64,000 nucleotides of DNA. It comes from Enhygromyxa salina (GTDB lineage: Bacteria; Myxococcota_A; Polyangia; Nannocystales; Nannocystaceae). The notes under the pieces were generated by a model. It was not told where the DNA came from and ran no database searches. It worked only from the letters and a program-made list of their open reading frames with translations. The translations under genes were made by a program, and so were the position numbers. The DNA is taken from positions 1 through 64,000 of the forward strand of contig NZ_PVNL01000120.1 of NCBI RefSeq assembly GCF_002994635.1. Direction: 5' to 3'. Below are positions 25,188-34,118 of this stretch, in pieces (positions within the stretch are counted from its first letter, which is position 1; each line of letters starts with the position of its first letter).

Positions 25188-26099
25188 ATGACCTCGGTGC
25201 CGCCTAGTGATTCGACGGTCGTGCGTGAGCCGACGGTCGTCACCACGCTACGTGCGTTAGAGGACATGGTGACCGGGCCGGCCTGCCTCGTGGTGCTGCA
25301 GGGCGACAACATCGGTCACACCTACGATCTCGACGCGAACAAAGTGCTCACGATCGGGCGCGGTCGCGACAACGACATCTGCGTCAACCACCGGTCCGTG
25401 TCGCGCAACCACGCGGAGATCCACGTCGACGATCGCGGCGCGCAGCTGCGGGACCTCCGATCGACCAACGGCACGTTCGTCAACGAGGCGCAGGTCGGCA
25501 ACGCGTACTTGCGCGACGGCGACCGCATCAAGGTCGGCCGCACGATCCTCAAGTTCATCAACGGCAGCGCGATCGAGGCCGCCTACCACGAGCAGGTCTA
25601 CACGATGACCCGCTACGACGCGCTGACCGGCGTGTACAACCGGCGCAGCTTCGACGAGAAGATCGAAGACGAGGTCGAGCGCGCGCATCGCTATGAGCGG
25701 CCGCTCGCGCTGCTGTTGTTCGACATCGATCACTTCAAGCGCTGCAACGACACCTACGGGCATCGGACCGGCGACTACGTGCTCCGCGAGGTCGCGCAGC
25801 TGGTCTCGGGTCGCGCGCGCAAGCACGACTTCGTGGCGCGCTACGGCGGCGAGGAATTCGCGGTGATCCTGCACGAGTTCGAGCAGCCGGCGCCAGCGCT
25901 GTTCGCCGAGGAGATCCGTGCGCTGGTCGAGGGCCACGCGTTTGCGTTCGAGGGCCACGAGATCTCGATCACGATCTCGATCGGGCTGGTGGTGTGGAAC
26001 GCCTCGTACGAGAACTCCGGGCAGATGATCGAGGCCGCGGATCGGTGCCTGTATCGGGCCAAAGCCGGCGGGCGCAATCAGGTCGTCGTCCCGGCCTGA
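25188..26099 (+). CDS. FHA-domain diguanylate cyclase
   Basis: A 303-residue cytoplasmic signalling enzyme. An FHA phosphopeptide-binding domain spans about 54-124 (IGRGRDNDICV, SVSRNHAEI, STNGTFVN, all conserved). A GGDEF domain (about 143-300) follows, with DIDHFKRCND metal/substrate residues and the active GGEEF signature at 220-224, so it should make cyclic di-GMP from two GTP. The inhibitory site RxxD is present as R211-K-H-D214, exactly five residues before GGEEF, implying product inhibition. The FHA domain suggests recruitment or control by a Ser/Thr-phosphorylated partner. A PilZ-domain protein (49040), a potential c-di-GMP effector, occurs in the window. Confidence 0.95.
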   Translation: MTSVPPSDSTVVREPTVVTTLRALEDMVTGPACLVVLQGDNIGHTYDLDANKVLTIGRGRDNDICVNHRSVSRNHAEIHVDDRGAQLRDLRSTNGTFVNEAQVGNAYLRDGDRIKVGRTILKFINGSAIEAAYHEQVYTMTRYDALTGVYNRRSFDEKIEDEVERAHRYERPLALLLFDIDHFKRCNDTYGHRTGDYVLREVAQLVSGRARKHDFVARYGGEEFAVILHEFEQPAPALFAEEIRALVEGHAFAFEGHEISITISIGLVVWNASYENSGQMIEAADRCLYRAKAGGRNQVVVPA

Positions 26100-26146
26100 G
26101 GTGTTGTGATCTCCGGCGATTTCTTGAATCGTTGCGCCGGGAGAGC

Positions 26147-26728
26147 ATGAACGCGGCGAACACCGAGAGCCTGGCAGGGAACGACAAGCCCAGCGTCAAA
26201 TTGATGCTGAAGTGGGTCGGTCTGCTGTTGCTGGCTGCGGCCGCCTGCATGCTCGTGGTCGGGCTGTTGCTGCCCCGCGAGTGGCATGTGGAGCAGAGCG
26301 TCGAGATCCAGGCTGACGTGGCCCAGATCCACGCCCTGGTCGGGAACGTCGAACGGTGGGACGACTGGATGTTCGACCCGGCGCAGGCCGAGGCCGACAT
26401 GTCCGTGACGACCGAGGGCGAGCCGGGCCGCGTGGGGTCGACGATCAAGTGGTCGGGCAAGGGCAGCAACGGATCCATGACCCTGGTCGAGGTCGACCCA
26501 GAAGCCGGGATCCGCTGGGACGGGCGGATCGAGACCGACGAGATCAACAACCATGGCTCGATTCGCTACGAGCCACTCGAAGGCGGGGTCGTGCGGGTGA
26601 CCTTGACCGACGACGGCACGCTGCCGCCGGTCCTGGGCGGTTACTTCGTCCCGGTCATGAACTCGGCGTTGTCGCAGCACTTCGAGGCGGCGCTCGGGCG
26701 GCTCGCGGTCGCGGCCAAGGCCCCCTGA
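26147..26728 (+). CDS. Membrane-anchored SRPBCC (polyketide cyclase/START-like) protein
   Basis: A 193-residue protein with one N-terminal hydrophobic segment (about 20-42: LKWVGLLLLAAAACMLVVG) and a soluble SRPBCC-type fold (about 45-190), recognisable from WHVEQSVEIQADVAQIHAL.NVERWDDW at the start and the late amphipathic helix. Such proteins bind hydrophobic small molecules; no catalytic residues are obvious. ATG 26147 is chosen over the longer open frame, which overlaps the GGDEF gene. Its TGA is immediately followed by the trpE ATG, so it is probably cotranscribed with the trp operon, though its role there is unknown. Confidence 0.75.
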   Translation: MNAANTESLAGNDKPSVKLMLKWVGLLLLAAAACMLVVGLLLPREWHVEQSVEIQADVAQIHALVGNVERWDDWMFDPAQAEADMSVTTEGEPGRVGSTIKWSGKGSNGSMTLVEVDPEAGIRWDGRIETDEINNHGSIRYEPLEGGVVRVTLTDDGTLPPVLGGYFVPVMNSALSQHFEAALGRLAVAAKAP

Positions 26729-28303
26729 ATGTTGTTTCCGGTCTGGCGGGAGCTGCTGTGCGACGGCGAGACGCCGGTCGGCGTGTTCGCGCGGCTGCGC
26801 CGATGCCTGGCCAGCCGAGACCAGCACAGCTTCCTGCTCGAGTCCGTCGTCGGCGGCGAGCGCTGGGCCCGGTGGAGCTTCATCGGGGTGGGTCATCGCG
26901 CGGTGGTCCGCGGCTGGTGGCGCGAGGGTCGGCTGGTCGTCGAGTGTGAGCCTGGGCCCGGCTTCGAGTCCCCGCTCGGATCGCTGGGGGGACCTCGCGG
27001 GGGCGTTGGCGAGGGCAGCGGGGCGGCGCTGATCGAGGACCTGCTCACGCGTTACCGCGGCGGGGTGGATCCGGATGAGCCAGCGGCTGGCGGCGACGAG
27101 CTGCCGCGGTTTTGGGGCGGGCTCGTCGGGGTCTGGGGCCACGACATGGTCCGCGACCTCGAGCGGATCCCGACGCCCGCGTGGACCAGCCCCGCGGATC
27201 TGCCGGCGTTCGAGCTGCTGGTCACCGACACGCTCGTCGTGTTCGACAACCTCTCGCAGAAGGTCCGGGTGTTCGCGACGGCGTGCCCGGCCGAGGACGG
27301 CGGCGTCGTACAAGCCCGCGCCGCCGCGCGCCGCCGCGTCGACGCTGTGGTCGCGGCCCTGCGCCAAGGTCCGACGCTGCAGCCGCGGCGGCTCGACGAG
27401 GCGCTCACTGCCCCGTCGCCCGAGCTGGCCGCGGCCTGGACAGGGGCGGGGTTTCCCAGCCAAGTCGAGCAGGCCAAGCAGTTCATCGGGTCGGGCGATG
27501 TGTTTCAGGTCGTGCTCAGCCAGCGGTTTGACCAGCCGCGGGCGCGCGCCGGGCACGACGTCGACCCGCTCGATGTCTATCGAATGCTGCGCGTGACCAA
27601 CCCGGCGCCGTACATGTACTTGCTCGAGCTGCCGTCGGCGAGCCTGGCCGGGGCCTCGCCGGAGGTGTTGGTCCGGGTCGACGCGGCCGATCGACGGGTC
27701 ACCGTGCGGCCGCTGGCCGGCACTCGCGGGCGCGGGCGCGACCTCGCCGAAGATCAGGCCCTCGAGCGCGAGCTGCTCGCGGACCCCAAGGAGCGGGCCG
27801 AGCACCTGATGCTGATCGATCTGGGCCGCAACGACATCGGTCGGATCGCCGCCGCCGGCTCGGTCGAGGTCGCGGCCTCATTCGAGATCGAGCGCTACAG
27901 CAAGGTCATGCACATCGTCTCGGAGGTGTCGGGCGTGCTCGCGGACGGCCTGTCGGTCGTCGACGCCCTGCGCTCCACGTTTCCAGCCGGCACGCTCAGC
28001 GGCGCGCCCAAGGTCCGCGCGCTCGAGATCATCGACGAGCTCGAGCCGGCGCCGCGCGGCTGGTATGGCGGCGCGGTCGGCTACTTCGGCTACGACGGCG
28101 GCGCCGACTTTGCGATCTGCATCCGCACGGTCGTGCTCACGCCCGACAGCGTGCGGGTCCAAGCTGGCGCCGGGATCGTCTACGACTCCGACCCCGACGC
28201 CGAGGATGAAGAGTGCGGGCGCAAGGCCGCCGCGGTGTTGCGGGCGATCGAGCTGGCCCGCGCCAGCGCAGGAGCCGTTCCGGAACCGGGGGAGGGCGCG
28301 TGA
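26729..28303 (+). CDS. trpE: Anthranilate synthase component I
   Basis: TrpE makes anthranilate from chorismate, with ammonia from TrpG. The 524-residue protein has the N-terminal Trp-feedback motif LLES (36-39) in SFLLESVVGGERWARWSF, so inhibition by tryptophan is likely, and the C-terminal chorismate-binding domain (about 245-500) with FQVVLSQR, GASPEVLVR, RPLAGTRGRG, DLGRNDIGRIA and TFPAGTLSGAPKVRA. It is the first gene of the trp operon; its ATG follows directly on the stop of the SRPBCC gene and its stop overlaps the GTG of trpG. Confidence 0.97.
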   Translation: MLFPVWRELLCDGETPVGVFARLRRCLASRDQHSFLLESVVGGERWARWSFIGVGHRAVVRGWWREGRLVVECEPGPGFESPLGSLGGPRGGVGEGSGAALIEDLLTRYRGGVDPDEPAAGGDELPRFWGGLVGVWGHDMVRDLERIPTPAWTSPADLPAFELLVTDTLVVFDNLSQKVRVFATACPAEDGGVVQARAAARRRVDAVVAALRQGPTLQPRRLDEALTAPSPELAAAWTGAGFPSQVEQAKQFIGSGDVFQVVLSQRFDQPRARAGHDVDPLDVYRMLRVTNPAPYMYLLELPSASLAGASPEVLVRVDAADRRVTVRPLAGTRGRGRDLAEDQALERELLADPKERAEHLMLIDLGRNDIGRIAAAGSVEVAASFEIERYSKVMHIVSEVSGVLADGLSVVDALRSTFPAGTLSGAPKVRALEIIDELEPAPRGWYGGAVGYFGYDGGADFAICIRTVVLTPDSVRVQAGAGIVYDSDPDAEDEECGRKAAAVLRAIELARASAGAVPEPGEGA

Positions 28304-28944
28304 GCACGCCGGGGCCCGGGGGTCGTCGCTATCAGCCGCCGCCAGGCCGCCAGCGTGCGGCCGCGCGGGTGGTGGTGATCGACAACTACGACTCGTTCAC
28401 CTTCAACCTCGTCCAGTACCTGCTCGAGCTCGGGGCGATCGTCGACGTGTATCGCAACGACGCGATCACGGCCGCCGAGGTGCTGGCCGATCGCCCCAGC
28501 CACCTGCTGTTGTCCCCGGGCCCCGGGCGGCCGCAGGACAGCGGTGTGTGCCAAGACCTGTGCGTAGCCGTGTGCGACCCCCAGCGCCCGCCGCTGCCGA
28601 CCCTCGGGGTGTGCCTGGGTCATCAGACCCTGTGCGAGGTCCATGGCGCGACGGTCGAGCGCGCTGGCCGGATCATGCACGGCAAGCGCTCGCCGATGCT
28701 GCACGCCCACGCGGGCATCTACGCCGGGGTGCCGTCGCCGTTCGAGGCGACCCGCTACCACAGCTTGATCGTCGACGAGGCCACGCTCCCGGCCACGCTG
28801 ATCGCCGACGCGCGCACCCCCGAGGGCGAGCTGATGGGCGTCCACCACCGCGATCGTCCCGTGTTTGGTGTCCAGTATCACCCCGAGTCGATCCTGACCG
28901 AGCACGGCCACCAGCTGCTCGACAACTTCTTGCGTGCGGGCTGA
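28300..28944 (+). CDS. trpG: Anthranilate synthase component II (glutamine amidotransferase)
   Basis: A 214-residue class I glutamine amidotransferase that supplies ammonia to TrpE. The catalytic cysteine C105 lies in GVCLGHQ, and the His/Glu pair in YHPES near the C terminus; the start VVVIDNYDSFTFNLVQYL and SPGPGRP are family signatures. The GTG start overlaps the trpE stop (GTGA). About 22 extra N-terminal residues, rich in Pro/Arg/Gly, precede the conserved domain; they are unusual but in frame. The downstream gap of 96 bases to trpD contains no recognised feature besides the trpD ribosome-binding site. Confidence 0.95.
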   Translation: MSTPGPGGRRYQPPPGRQRAAARVVVIDNYDSFTFNLVQYLLELGAIVDVYRNDAITAAEVLADRPSHLLLSPGPGRPQDSGVCQDLCVAVCDPQRPPLPTLGVCLGHQTLCEVHGATVERAGRIMHGKRSPMLHAHAGIYAGVPSPFEATRYHSLIVDEATLPATLIADARTPEGELMGVHHRDRPVFGVQYHPESILTEHGHQLLDNFLRAG

Positions 28945-29040
28945 GCCCCCGTCGAAGCTACCCGCCACTCTCCACGCAATGACCCCCTCAGACACGCTGC
29001 AGCTCGCTCGCACCCGGGACGGCGGTCTGGAGGCTCGGCC

Positions 29041-30141
29041 ATGAACACGCCGAGTCGCAGCGACGCGCCAGGATCGGCGATCCGCGCGGGCCTGCGCAGC
29101 CTCGCGCGGGGGCATCACCTGAGCACCGCGTCGGCGGCCGCGATCTTTCGCGAGATCATGGCGGGCGCCTGCGAGCCCGCGCAGATCGGCGCCCTGTTGA
29201 TGGCGCTCGCGCTCAAGGGCGAGACCATGGGCGAGATCAGCGGCGCGGCCGAGGCCATGCGCGAGGCCTCGACCCGAGTCGCAACGGCCCGCGAGCGGGT
29301 GATCGACGTGTGTGGCACGGGCGGCAGCGGGATCCCGCGGCGCAACGTCTCGACGGCGGTCGCGGTCGCGGTCGCGGCGTGTGGGGTCGCGGTCGCCAAG
29401 CACGGCAACCGGGCGGCGTCCAGCCGCAGCGGCAGCGCCGACGTGCTCGAGGCGCTCGGCGTCGGGATCGGGGCGTCGCCCGAGCTGGTCGGCCGCTGCA
29501 TCGACGAGCTCGGCGTCGGGTTCCTGTTCGCCCGCACCTTGCACCCCGCCATGAAGCACGCCGGGCCGGTCCGCGCGGCGCTCGGCGTGCCCACGGTGTT
29601 CAACCTGCTGGGCCCGCTCACCAACCCGGCGCGGGTCCGTCGACAGCTGCTCGGGGTGTTCGACCCGGCTCGCTGCCACGATCTGGCCCGCGCGCTGGGC
29701 AGCCTGGGCAGCGAGCGGGTGTTCGTGGTCCATGGGTTTCGCGCCGGCGTCAGCGCGGGACCCCAGGCCCCGCCGGGGATCGACGACCTCAGCCCCGAGG
29801 GCGAGTCGCTGGTCGTCGAGTGGCGCGCGGGCGAGCTGCACGAGCACGTTTTGCGGCGCCGCGACGCGGGCCTGGCCGAGCAGCCCCTGAGCGATCTCGC
29901 GGGCGGCGACCCGGCGAGCAACGCCGCGGCCCTGCGGCGGCTGCTGGCGGGGGAGGCTGGAGCCTATCGGGATGCCGTGATCCACGCCGGGGCGCTGGCC
30001 CTGGTCGTCGCGGGCGATGAGCCGATCTCGACGCTGCCCGAGCAAGCCCAGCGGATCGCCGAGGCGCTCGATCGCAAGCTGGCGGCCGCGCGACTCGACG
30101 AGCTGATCCGGCTGACCTCGCCGCCCCGGGCTCGGGGTTGA
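29041..30141 (+). CDS. trpD: Anthranilate phosphoribosyltransferase
   Basis: TrpD couples anthranilate to phosphoribosyl pyrophosphate. The 366-residue protein carries the PRPP-binding loop CGTGGSG (91-97), KHGNRAASSRSGSADVLEALG, and the metal/anthranilate site residues typical of the family (HPAMKHAGPVRAALGVPTVFNLLGPLTNP). A GGAGG box at 29029-29033 supports the ATG at 29041. Third enzyme gene of the operon. A perfect 9-bp inverted repeat lies a few bases after its stop. Confidence 0.96.
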   Translation: MNTPSRSDAPGSAIRAGLRSLARGHHLSTASAAAIFREIMAGACEPAQIGALLMALALKGETMGEISGAAEAMREASTRVATARERVIDVCGTGGSGIPRRNVSTAVAVAVAACGVAVAKHGNRAASSRSGSADVLEALGVGIGASPELVGRCIDELGVGFLFARTLHPAMKHAGPVRAALGVPTVFNLLGPLTNPARVRRQLLGVFDPARCHDLARALGSLGSERVFVVHGFRAGVSAGPQAPPGIDDLSPEGESLVVEWRAGELHEHVLRRRDAGLAEQPLSDLAGGDPASNAAALRRLLAGEAGAYRDAVIHAGALALVVAGDEPISTLPEQAQRIAEALDRKLAAARLDELIRLTSPPRARG

Positions 30142-30147
30142 GCGGGA

Positions 30148-30175
30148 CCGGATCCCTGGCGAGCTCGGGATCCGG
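30148..30175 (+). terminator. Hairpin between trpD and trpC (terminator-like, no T tract)
   Basis: CCGGATCCC (30148-30156) and GGGATCCGG (30167-30175) are perfect complements separated by a 10-base loop, seven bases after the trpD stop and inside the trp operon. There is no T run after it, so complete termination is doubtful; partial termination or mRNA protection is possible. Confidence 0.35.
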
Positions 30176-30225
30176 GTGCTCTAGCAGGCCCCGCCGTGTA
30201 TCGGCTACGCTCCCCCGGGCGAGCG

Positions 30226-31017
30226 ATGAGCGACCAACCGACCTACCTCGACGAGATCCTGGCGGCCAAGCGGTCCGAGCTGTCGTCGGGGCGGTCCGAG
30301 AACGCCAGCCTCCGGCAGATCGAAGCCGAGCTCGCGGGCGCCCCGGATCCGCTCGATCTGTGGGCGGCGCTCGCCACGGGCTCCAAGCCCCGGGCGATCG
30401 CCGAGTTCAAGCGCCGGTCCCCCAGCGAGGGCCTGCTGCGCGAGAACGCAGACCCACGCCATATTTCAACGCTCTACGTCGACGCTGGCGCGGCGGCGAT
30501 CAGCGTGCTCACCGATCGCCACTTCGACGGCAGCTTCGAGGATCTCCGCGCGGTCCGGGCCGCCGTCTCGGTCCCGGTGTTGTGCAAGGACTTCATCATC
30601 AGCCGCCAGCAGATCGTCCAGGCCCGGCGCGAGGGGGCCGACGCGATCTTGCTGATCGTCGCGGCGCTCGAGCCCCCACACCTGCGAGATCTGCTCAATT
30701 TCGCCTACGACATCGGTCTGCAGGTGCTCGCCGAGGCCCACGGCGACCACGAGATCGAGCGGGCGATGGCCGCGGGTGCCAAGATCATCGGCCTCAACTC
30801 GCGGGATCTGCAGACCTTCGAGGTCGATCTCGACCGCGTGATCCGGCACCGGCCCGACGTGCCCTCAGGCTTTCTGTACGTGGGCGAGAGCGGCATCGCG
30901 TCCCGCCAGGACGTCTCGCGGCTGCGCGCCGCGGGGGTCGACGCGGTGCTGGTTGGCTCGGTGCTCATGAAGGCCGAGGATCCCGGGGCCAAGCTCGCCG
31001 AGCTCCTGGCGGTCTGA
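30226..31017 (+). CDS. trpC: Indole-3-glycerol phosphate synthase
   Basis: TrpC closes the indole ring from carboxyphenylamino-deoxyribulose phosphate. A 263-residue TIM barrel with the family motifs AEFKRRSPSEG, SVLTDRHFDGS, VLCKDFI, the phosphate loop region GLNSRDLQTF, and YVGESGIAS then VLVGSVLM. The catalytic lysines and glutamates in those motifs are present. ATG 30226 gives the usual length; an upstream GTG (30196) would add ten residues. It is followed after 13 bases by trpF. Confidence 0.96.
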   Translation: MSDQPTYLDEILAAKRSELSSGRSENASLRQIEAELAGAPDPLDLWAALATGSKPRAIAEFKRRSPSEGLLRENADPRHISTLYVDAGAAAISVLTDRHFDGSFEDLRAVRAAVSVPVLCKDFIISRQQIVQARREGADAILLIVAALEPPHLRDLLNFAYDIGLQVLAEAHGDHEIERAMAAGAKIIGLNSRDLQTFEVDLDRVIRHRPDVPSGFLYVGESGIASRQDVSRLRAAGVDAVLVGSVLMKAEDPGAKLAELLAV

Positions 31018-31030
31018 CAGGCTGGGCGGC

Positions 31031-31705
31031 ATGGCGGTCGGCCTGGGCCTGAAGATCTGTGGGCTGACGCGGGCCGAGGACCTGCGGGCGTGCGTCGAGC
31101 TGGGGGTCGACGCGATCGGGCTCAACCTCTGGCCTTCGTCCAGGCGCTACGTGGATCCGGTCGCCGCGGCCGAGCTGCTCGCGGTATCTGCATCGGCCGG
31201 TGAGGCCGATCGCCCGGCGCCGGCTCGCGTGGGCGTGTTCGTAAATGCCTCGCTGGCCGACACCGAGCGGGCGATCGCCGCGCTGGACCTCGATCTGATC
31301 CAGCCCCACGGCGACGCACCCGTCGAGCCCTACGCCGAGCTCGCGGCGCGCTACGAGATCGGCTGGATCTGGGTGGTGCGTGGGACCCCGGCGCTCGCGG
31401 GCTTGAAGGTGCCCACGCCCGCGCCGCGCTGGGTCCTGCTCGACGCGGCGGTCGCCGGGTTTGGCGGCGCCGGACAACCGACGGACTGGGGCTGGGCGGC
31501 CGAGGCCGTGGCCGCGCTCGCGCCCTTGCCCGTGTGGCTCGCCGGCGGCATCACCCCGCAAAACGCTGCCCAGGCGATCGCAGCCGTTCGGCCTGCCGGC
31601 CTCGACGTCGCCAGCGGAGCCGAGCCGCCGGGCGGCGTGGGCGGCCACAAGCAGCGCAGCGCGATCGCGGCGCTGGTCGATGTCTGCCGCGCGAGCGGTC
31701 GCTGA
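31031..31705 (+). CDS. trpF: Phosphoribosylanthranilate isomerase
   Basis: TrpF performs the Amadori rearrangement of phosphoribosylanthranilate. The 224-residue barrel has the catalytic-cysteine start LKICGLTRAED, the aspartate in LLDAAVAGFGGAG, the C-terminal phosphate site LAGGITPQN, and DVASGAE. It is slightly divergent but clearly the family. It is the last gene before the Uma2 insertion; trpB resumes the operon more than 1.1 kb further on. Confidence 0.93.
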   Translation: MAVGLGLKICGLTRAEDLRACVELGVDAIGLNLWPSSRRYVDPVAAAELLAVSASAGEADRPAPARVGVFVNASLADTERAIAALDLDLIQPHGDAPVEPYAELAARYEIGWIWVVRGTPALAGLKVPTPAPRWVLLDAAVAGFGGAGQPTDWGWAAEAVAALAPLPVWLAGGITPQNAAQAIAAVRPAGLDVASGAEPPGGVGGHKQRSAIAALVDVCRASGR

Positions 31706-31736
31706 AGCATGGGCGCCCGAACCCGGCCGACGGGCG

Positions 31737-32744
31737 TCACTCGAACACGTCGCCAGCGCGCTCGGCCAAGAGCGCGTTGAACATCCAGCGCTGCAGCAGC
31801 GCCAGATCGTCACAGGCCATCACCATCGCCTGTTGCTGGTCGTCGACGGCGATCCCTCGCGTGCCGAGCAGCGCGAGCACGCTCGCGCGGACGAACGAGA
31901 TGGTCTGCTCGACCTTGGCCTCTGCCTCGCCGGCCTTGGCCTCTGCCTCGCCGGCCTTGGCCTCTGCCTCGCCGGCCTTGGCCTCTGCCTCGCTAGCCTT
32001 GGCCTCTGCCTCGCCGGCCTTGGCCTCGGCGAGCTCGGCCTTCGCCTCGAGCGACTCGACCATGCCCGTCAGTCGCTCGATCAGGTCATCCGAGCCGATC
32101 AGCTCGGCCATGCCCACGTAGAACCGGAGCGAGCCACGCTCGAGCACGAAGTCGAGGCCCAGCACGGACGAGTGGTAGCGGCCCGACTGCGGCACGATCC
32201 GCTGGTAGCGGCGAGCCTCGGGGCTGGGCAGACGATAGCCATGGAGCTGCTGCTTGCCCCAGTCGTAGATGAAGTACTCCGCGATCCCGAGGCTCGCGTA
32301 GCGCTCGACGTTGTCAACGAGATCTTTCTTGCGGTCGCCCCGGTGCAGCACTTCGAGCGCGAGGTCGAGTCCGCGGCCTTCGTCGGCGACGACCCAGGCC
32401 ATGCGCTCGTCGTCCTCCGGTTGCTCGACGTCGAGGACCGCGAGCACGTCGGGCGTGAACACCTCCTTGCCCGGGTAGACCACGGACATCTCCTCGGCGA
32501 GATAGATGACGCGTCCCATCGCCTTGAAGTGGAGGCTGAGCATGTCGACCGCGCGGCTCTTGGCCCGCTTGTGCGGCCGGCCCTCGATCATCGTGAGGAG
32601 GGGATCCGACAGCGCGGCGTTGACCTCGATCAAGAAGCGCTCGCGCTCGTCCGGCGTCATGGCGCGCCACGCCGCTTCGGTCGGGGCCACGGGCAGCGGT
32701 GGCGCAGGGGAGCCTGGCGTGCGAAGCGGATCGGCCATGGCCAC
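31737..32744 (-). CDS. Uma2-family (DUF820) restriction-endonuclease-like protein with coiled-coil repeat
   Basis: A 335-residue protein read against the trp operon. The PD-(D/E)XK core (about 30-215) shows FTPDVLAVLD, the LALEVLHRGDRKKD stretch (E.L then R.KD) and YASLGIAEYFIYD, which are Uma2 hallmarks; the family is nuclease-like in fold but its biological role is mostly unknown. After it, residues about 230-285 consist of AKAGEAE heptads repeated about six times, encoded by 21-bp units on this strand (31,915-32,040), forming a probable coiled coil. MAMADPL at the annotated start or the nearby second Met are equivalent. Its insertion between trpF and trpB suggests recent gain. Confidence 0.85.
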   Translation of the reverse strand: MAMADPLRTPGSPAPPLPVAPTEAAWRAMTPDERERFLIEVNAALSDPLLTMIEGRPHKRAKSRAVDMLSLHFKAMGRVIYLAEEMSVVYPGKEVFTPDVLAVLDVEQPEDDERMAWVVADEGRGLDLALEVLHRGDRKKDLVDNVERYASLGIAEYFIYDWGKQQLHGYRLPSPEARRYQRIVPQSGRYHSSVLGLDFVLERGSLRFYVGMAELIGSDDLIERLTGMVESLEAKAELAEAKAGEAEAKASEAEAKAGEAEAKAGEAEAKAGEAEAKVEQTISFVRASVLALLGTRGIAVDDQQQAMVMACDDLALLQRWMFNALLAERAGDVFE

Positions 32745-32849
32745 AGGCTAGCACCGCAGACCGGAAGGCTGAGCCGGAACCCGTGGGGTTGACGGCGTGC
32801 ATGCCGACCGCGCTTGCCGTCCTCGCGTGGGTCCGCAAAGCTGCCCGCG

Positions 32850-34118
32850 ATGCCGGTTCAGCCCCCAGACACCAGCCCGCCCGCGCTCGGCGACTTTGGC
32901 CAGTTCGGCGGGCGCTACGTGGCCGAGACCTTGATGCCCGCGGTCGAGCAGCTCGCCCGCGAGTGGCCGATCGCGTGGGCCGACGAGGCGTTCCAGGCCG
33001 AGTACTCGCGGATCCTCTCGGAGTACGTGGGCCGGCCCTCGCCGCTGACCCCCGCGCCGCGCCTGGCCGCGGCGATCGGCGGCGGTCAGATCTGGCTCAA
33101 GCGCGAAGACCTGAACCACACGGGCGCGCACAAGATCAACAACTGCGTGGGTCAGGTGCTGCTGGCCCGGCGGCTGGGCAAGACCCGGATCATCGCCGAG
33201 ACCGGCGCCGGTCAGCACGGCGTCGCCACGGCCACGGTCTGCGCCTACTTCGGGCTGCCCTGCGTGGTCTACATGGGCGCCGAGGACGTCGCGCGCCAGG
33301 CCTTGAACGTGTTTCGCATGCGCTTGCTCGGCGCCGAGGTGCGGCCGGTCGAGGCCGGGTCGGCCACGCTCAAGGACGCGATCAACGAGGCCCTGCGCGA
33401 CTGGGTCGCCAACGTCGCCGACACCCACTATGTGATCGGCTCGGTGATGGGGCCCGACCCGTACCCGAGCATGGTCCGCGACCTGCAGCGGGTGATCGGC
33501 GACGAAGCCCGGGCGCAGTGCCTCGACCGCATGGGCTCGCTCCCCGACGCCGTCGTCGCGTGCGTGGGCGGGGGCTCCAACGCGATCGGGATCTTCGCGG
33601 CCTTCCTCGATGATCCCGGCGTCCAGCTGATCGGCGTCGAGGCGGCGGGCGAGGGCCTCGAGGGCCGCCACGCGGCGACCATGAGCCGCGGCGAGGTCGG
33701 GGTCTATCACGGCATGCGCAGCTTGGTGCTGCAGAACGACGACGGCCAGCTGCAAGAGGCCCACTCGATCTCGGCCGGGCTCGACTACCCGGGGATCGGG
33801 CCCGAGCACGCGCACCTGCGTGAGCGCGGTCGGGCGCGCTACCTGGCGATCGATGACGAGCAGGCGCTCGCCGCGTTGAGCTTGCTGTCGCGCACCGAGG
33901 GGATCATCCCGGCGCTCGAGACCGCCCACGCGCTCGCGGCTCTCGAGCCGCTGGTCGCCGAGCTCGGTCCGCAGGCCAAGCTGCTCGTCAACCTCTCGGG
34001 TCGCGGCGACAAGGACATGCACACGGTCATGGGCCGGCTCGACGCCGAGTCGCTGGCCCTGGTCGAGCGCGCCCGGGCCCACAGCAGCCAGGCCCAGGCA
34101 GGGCAGGGGGGCCAATGA
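32850..34118 (+). CDS. trpB: Tryptophan synthase beta chain
   Basis: TrpB condenses indole with serine to tryptophan using PLP. The 422-residue protein has the PLP lysine K95 in HTGAHKINN, ETGAGQHG, CVGGGSNAIG and HSISAGLDYPGIGPEH, all canonical for the main TrpB1 type. ATG 32850 is the start; an open frame continues upstream through an unsupported stretch. Its stop overlaps the trpA start (ATGA), the normal coupling for this heterodimer. The C-terminal tail (about 405-422) is Gln/Ala-rich. Confidence 0.97.
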   Translation: MPVQPPDTSPPALGDFGQFGGRYVAETLMPAVEQLAREWPIAWADEAFQAEYSRILSEYVGRPSPLTPAPRLAAAIGGGQIWLKREDLNHTGAHKINNCVGQVLLARRLGKTRIIAETGAGQHGVATATVCAYFGLPCVVYMGAEDVARQALNVFRMRLLGAEVRPVEAGSATLKDAINEALRDWVANVADTHYVIGSVMGPDPYPSMVRDLQRVIGDEARAQCLDRMGSLPDAVVACVGGGSNAIGIFAAFLDDPGVQLIGVEAAGEGLEGRHAATMSRGEVGVYHGMRSLVLQNDDGQLQEAHSISAGLDYPGIGPEHAHLRERGRARYLAIDDEQALAALSLLSRTEGIIPALETAHALAALEPLVAELGPQAKLLVNLSGRGDKDMHTVMGRLDAESLALVERARAHSSQAQAGQGGQ

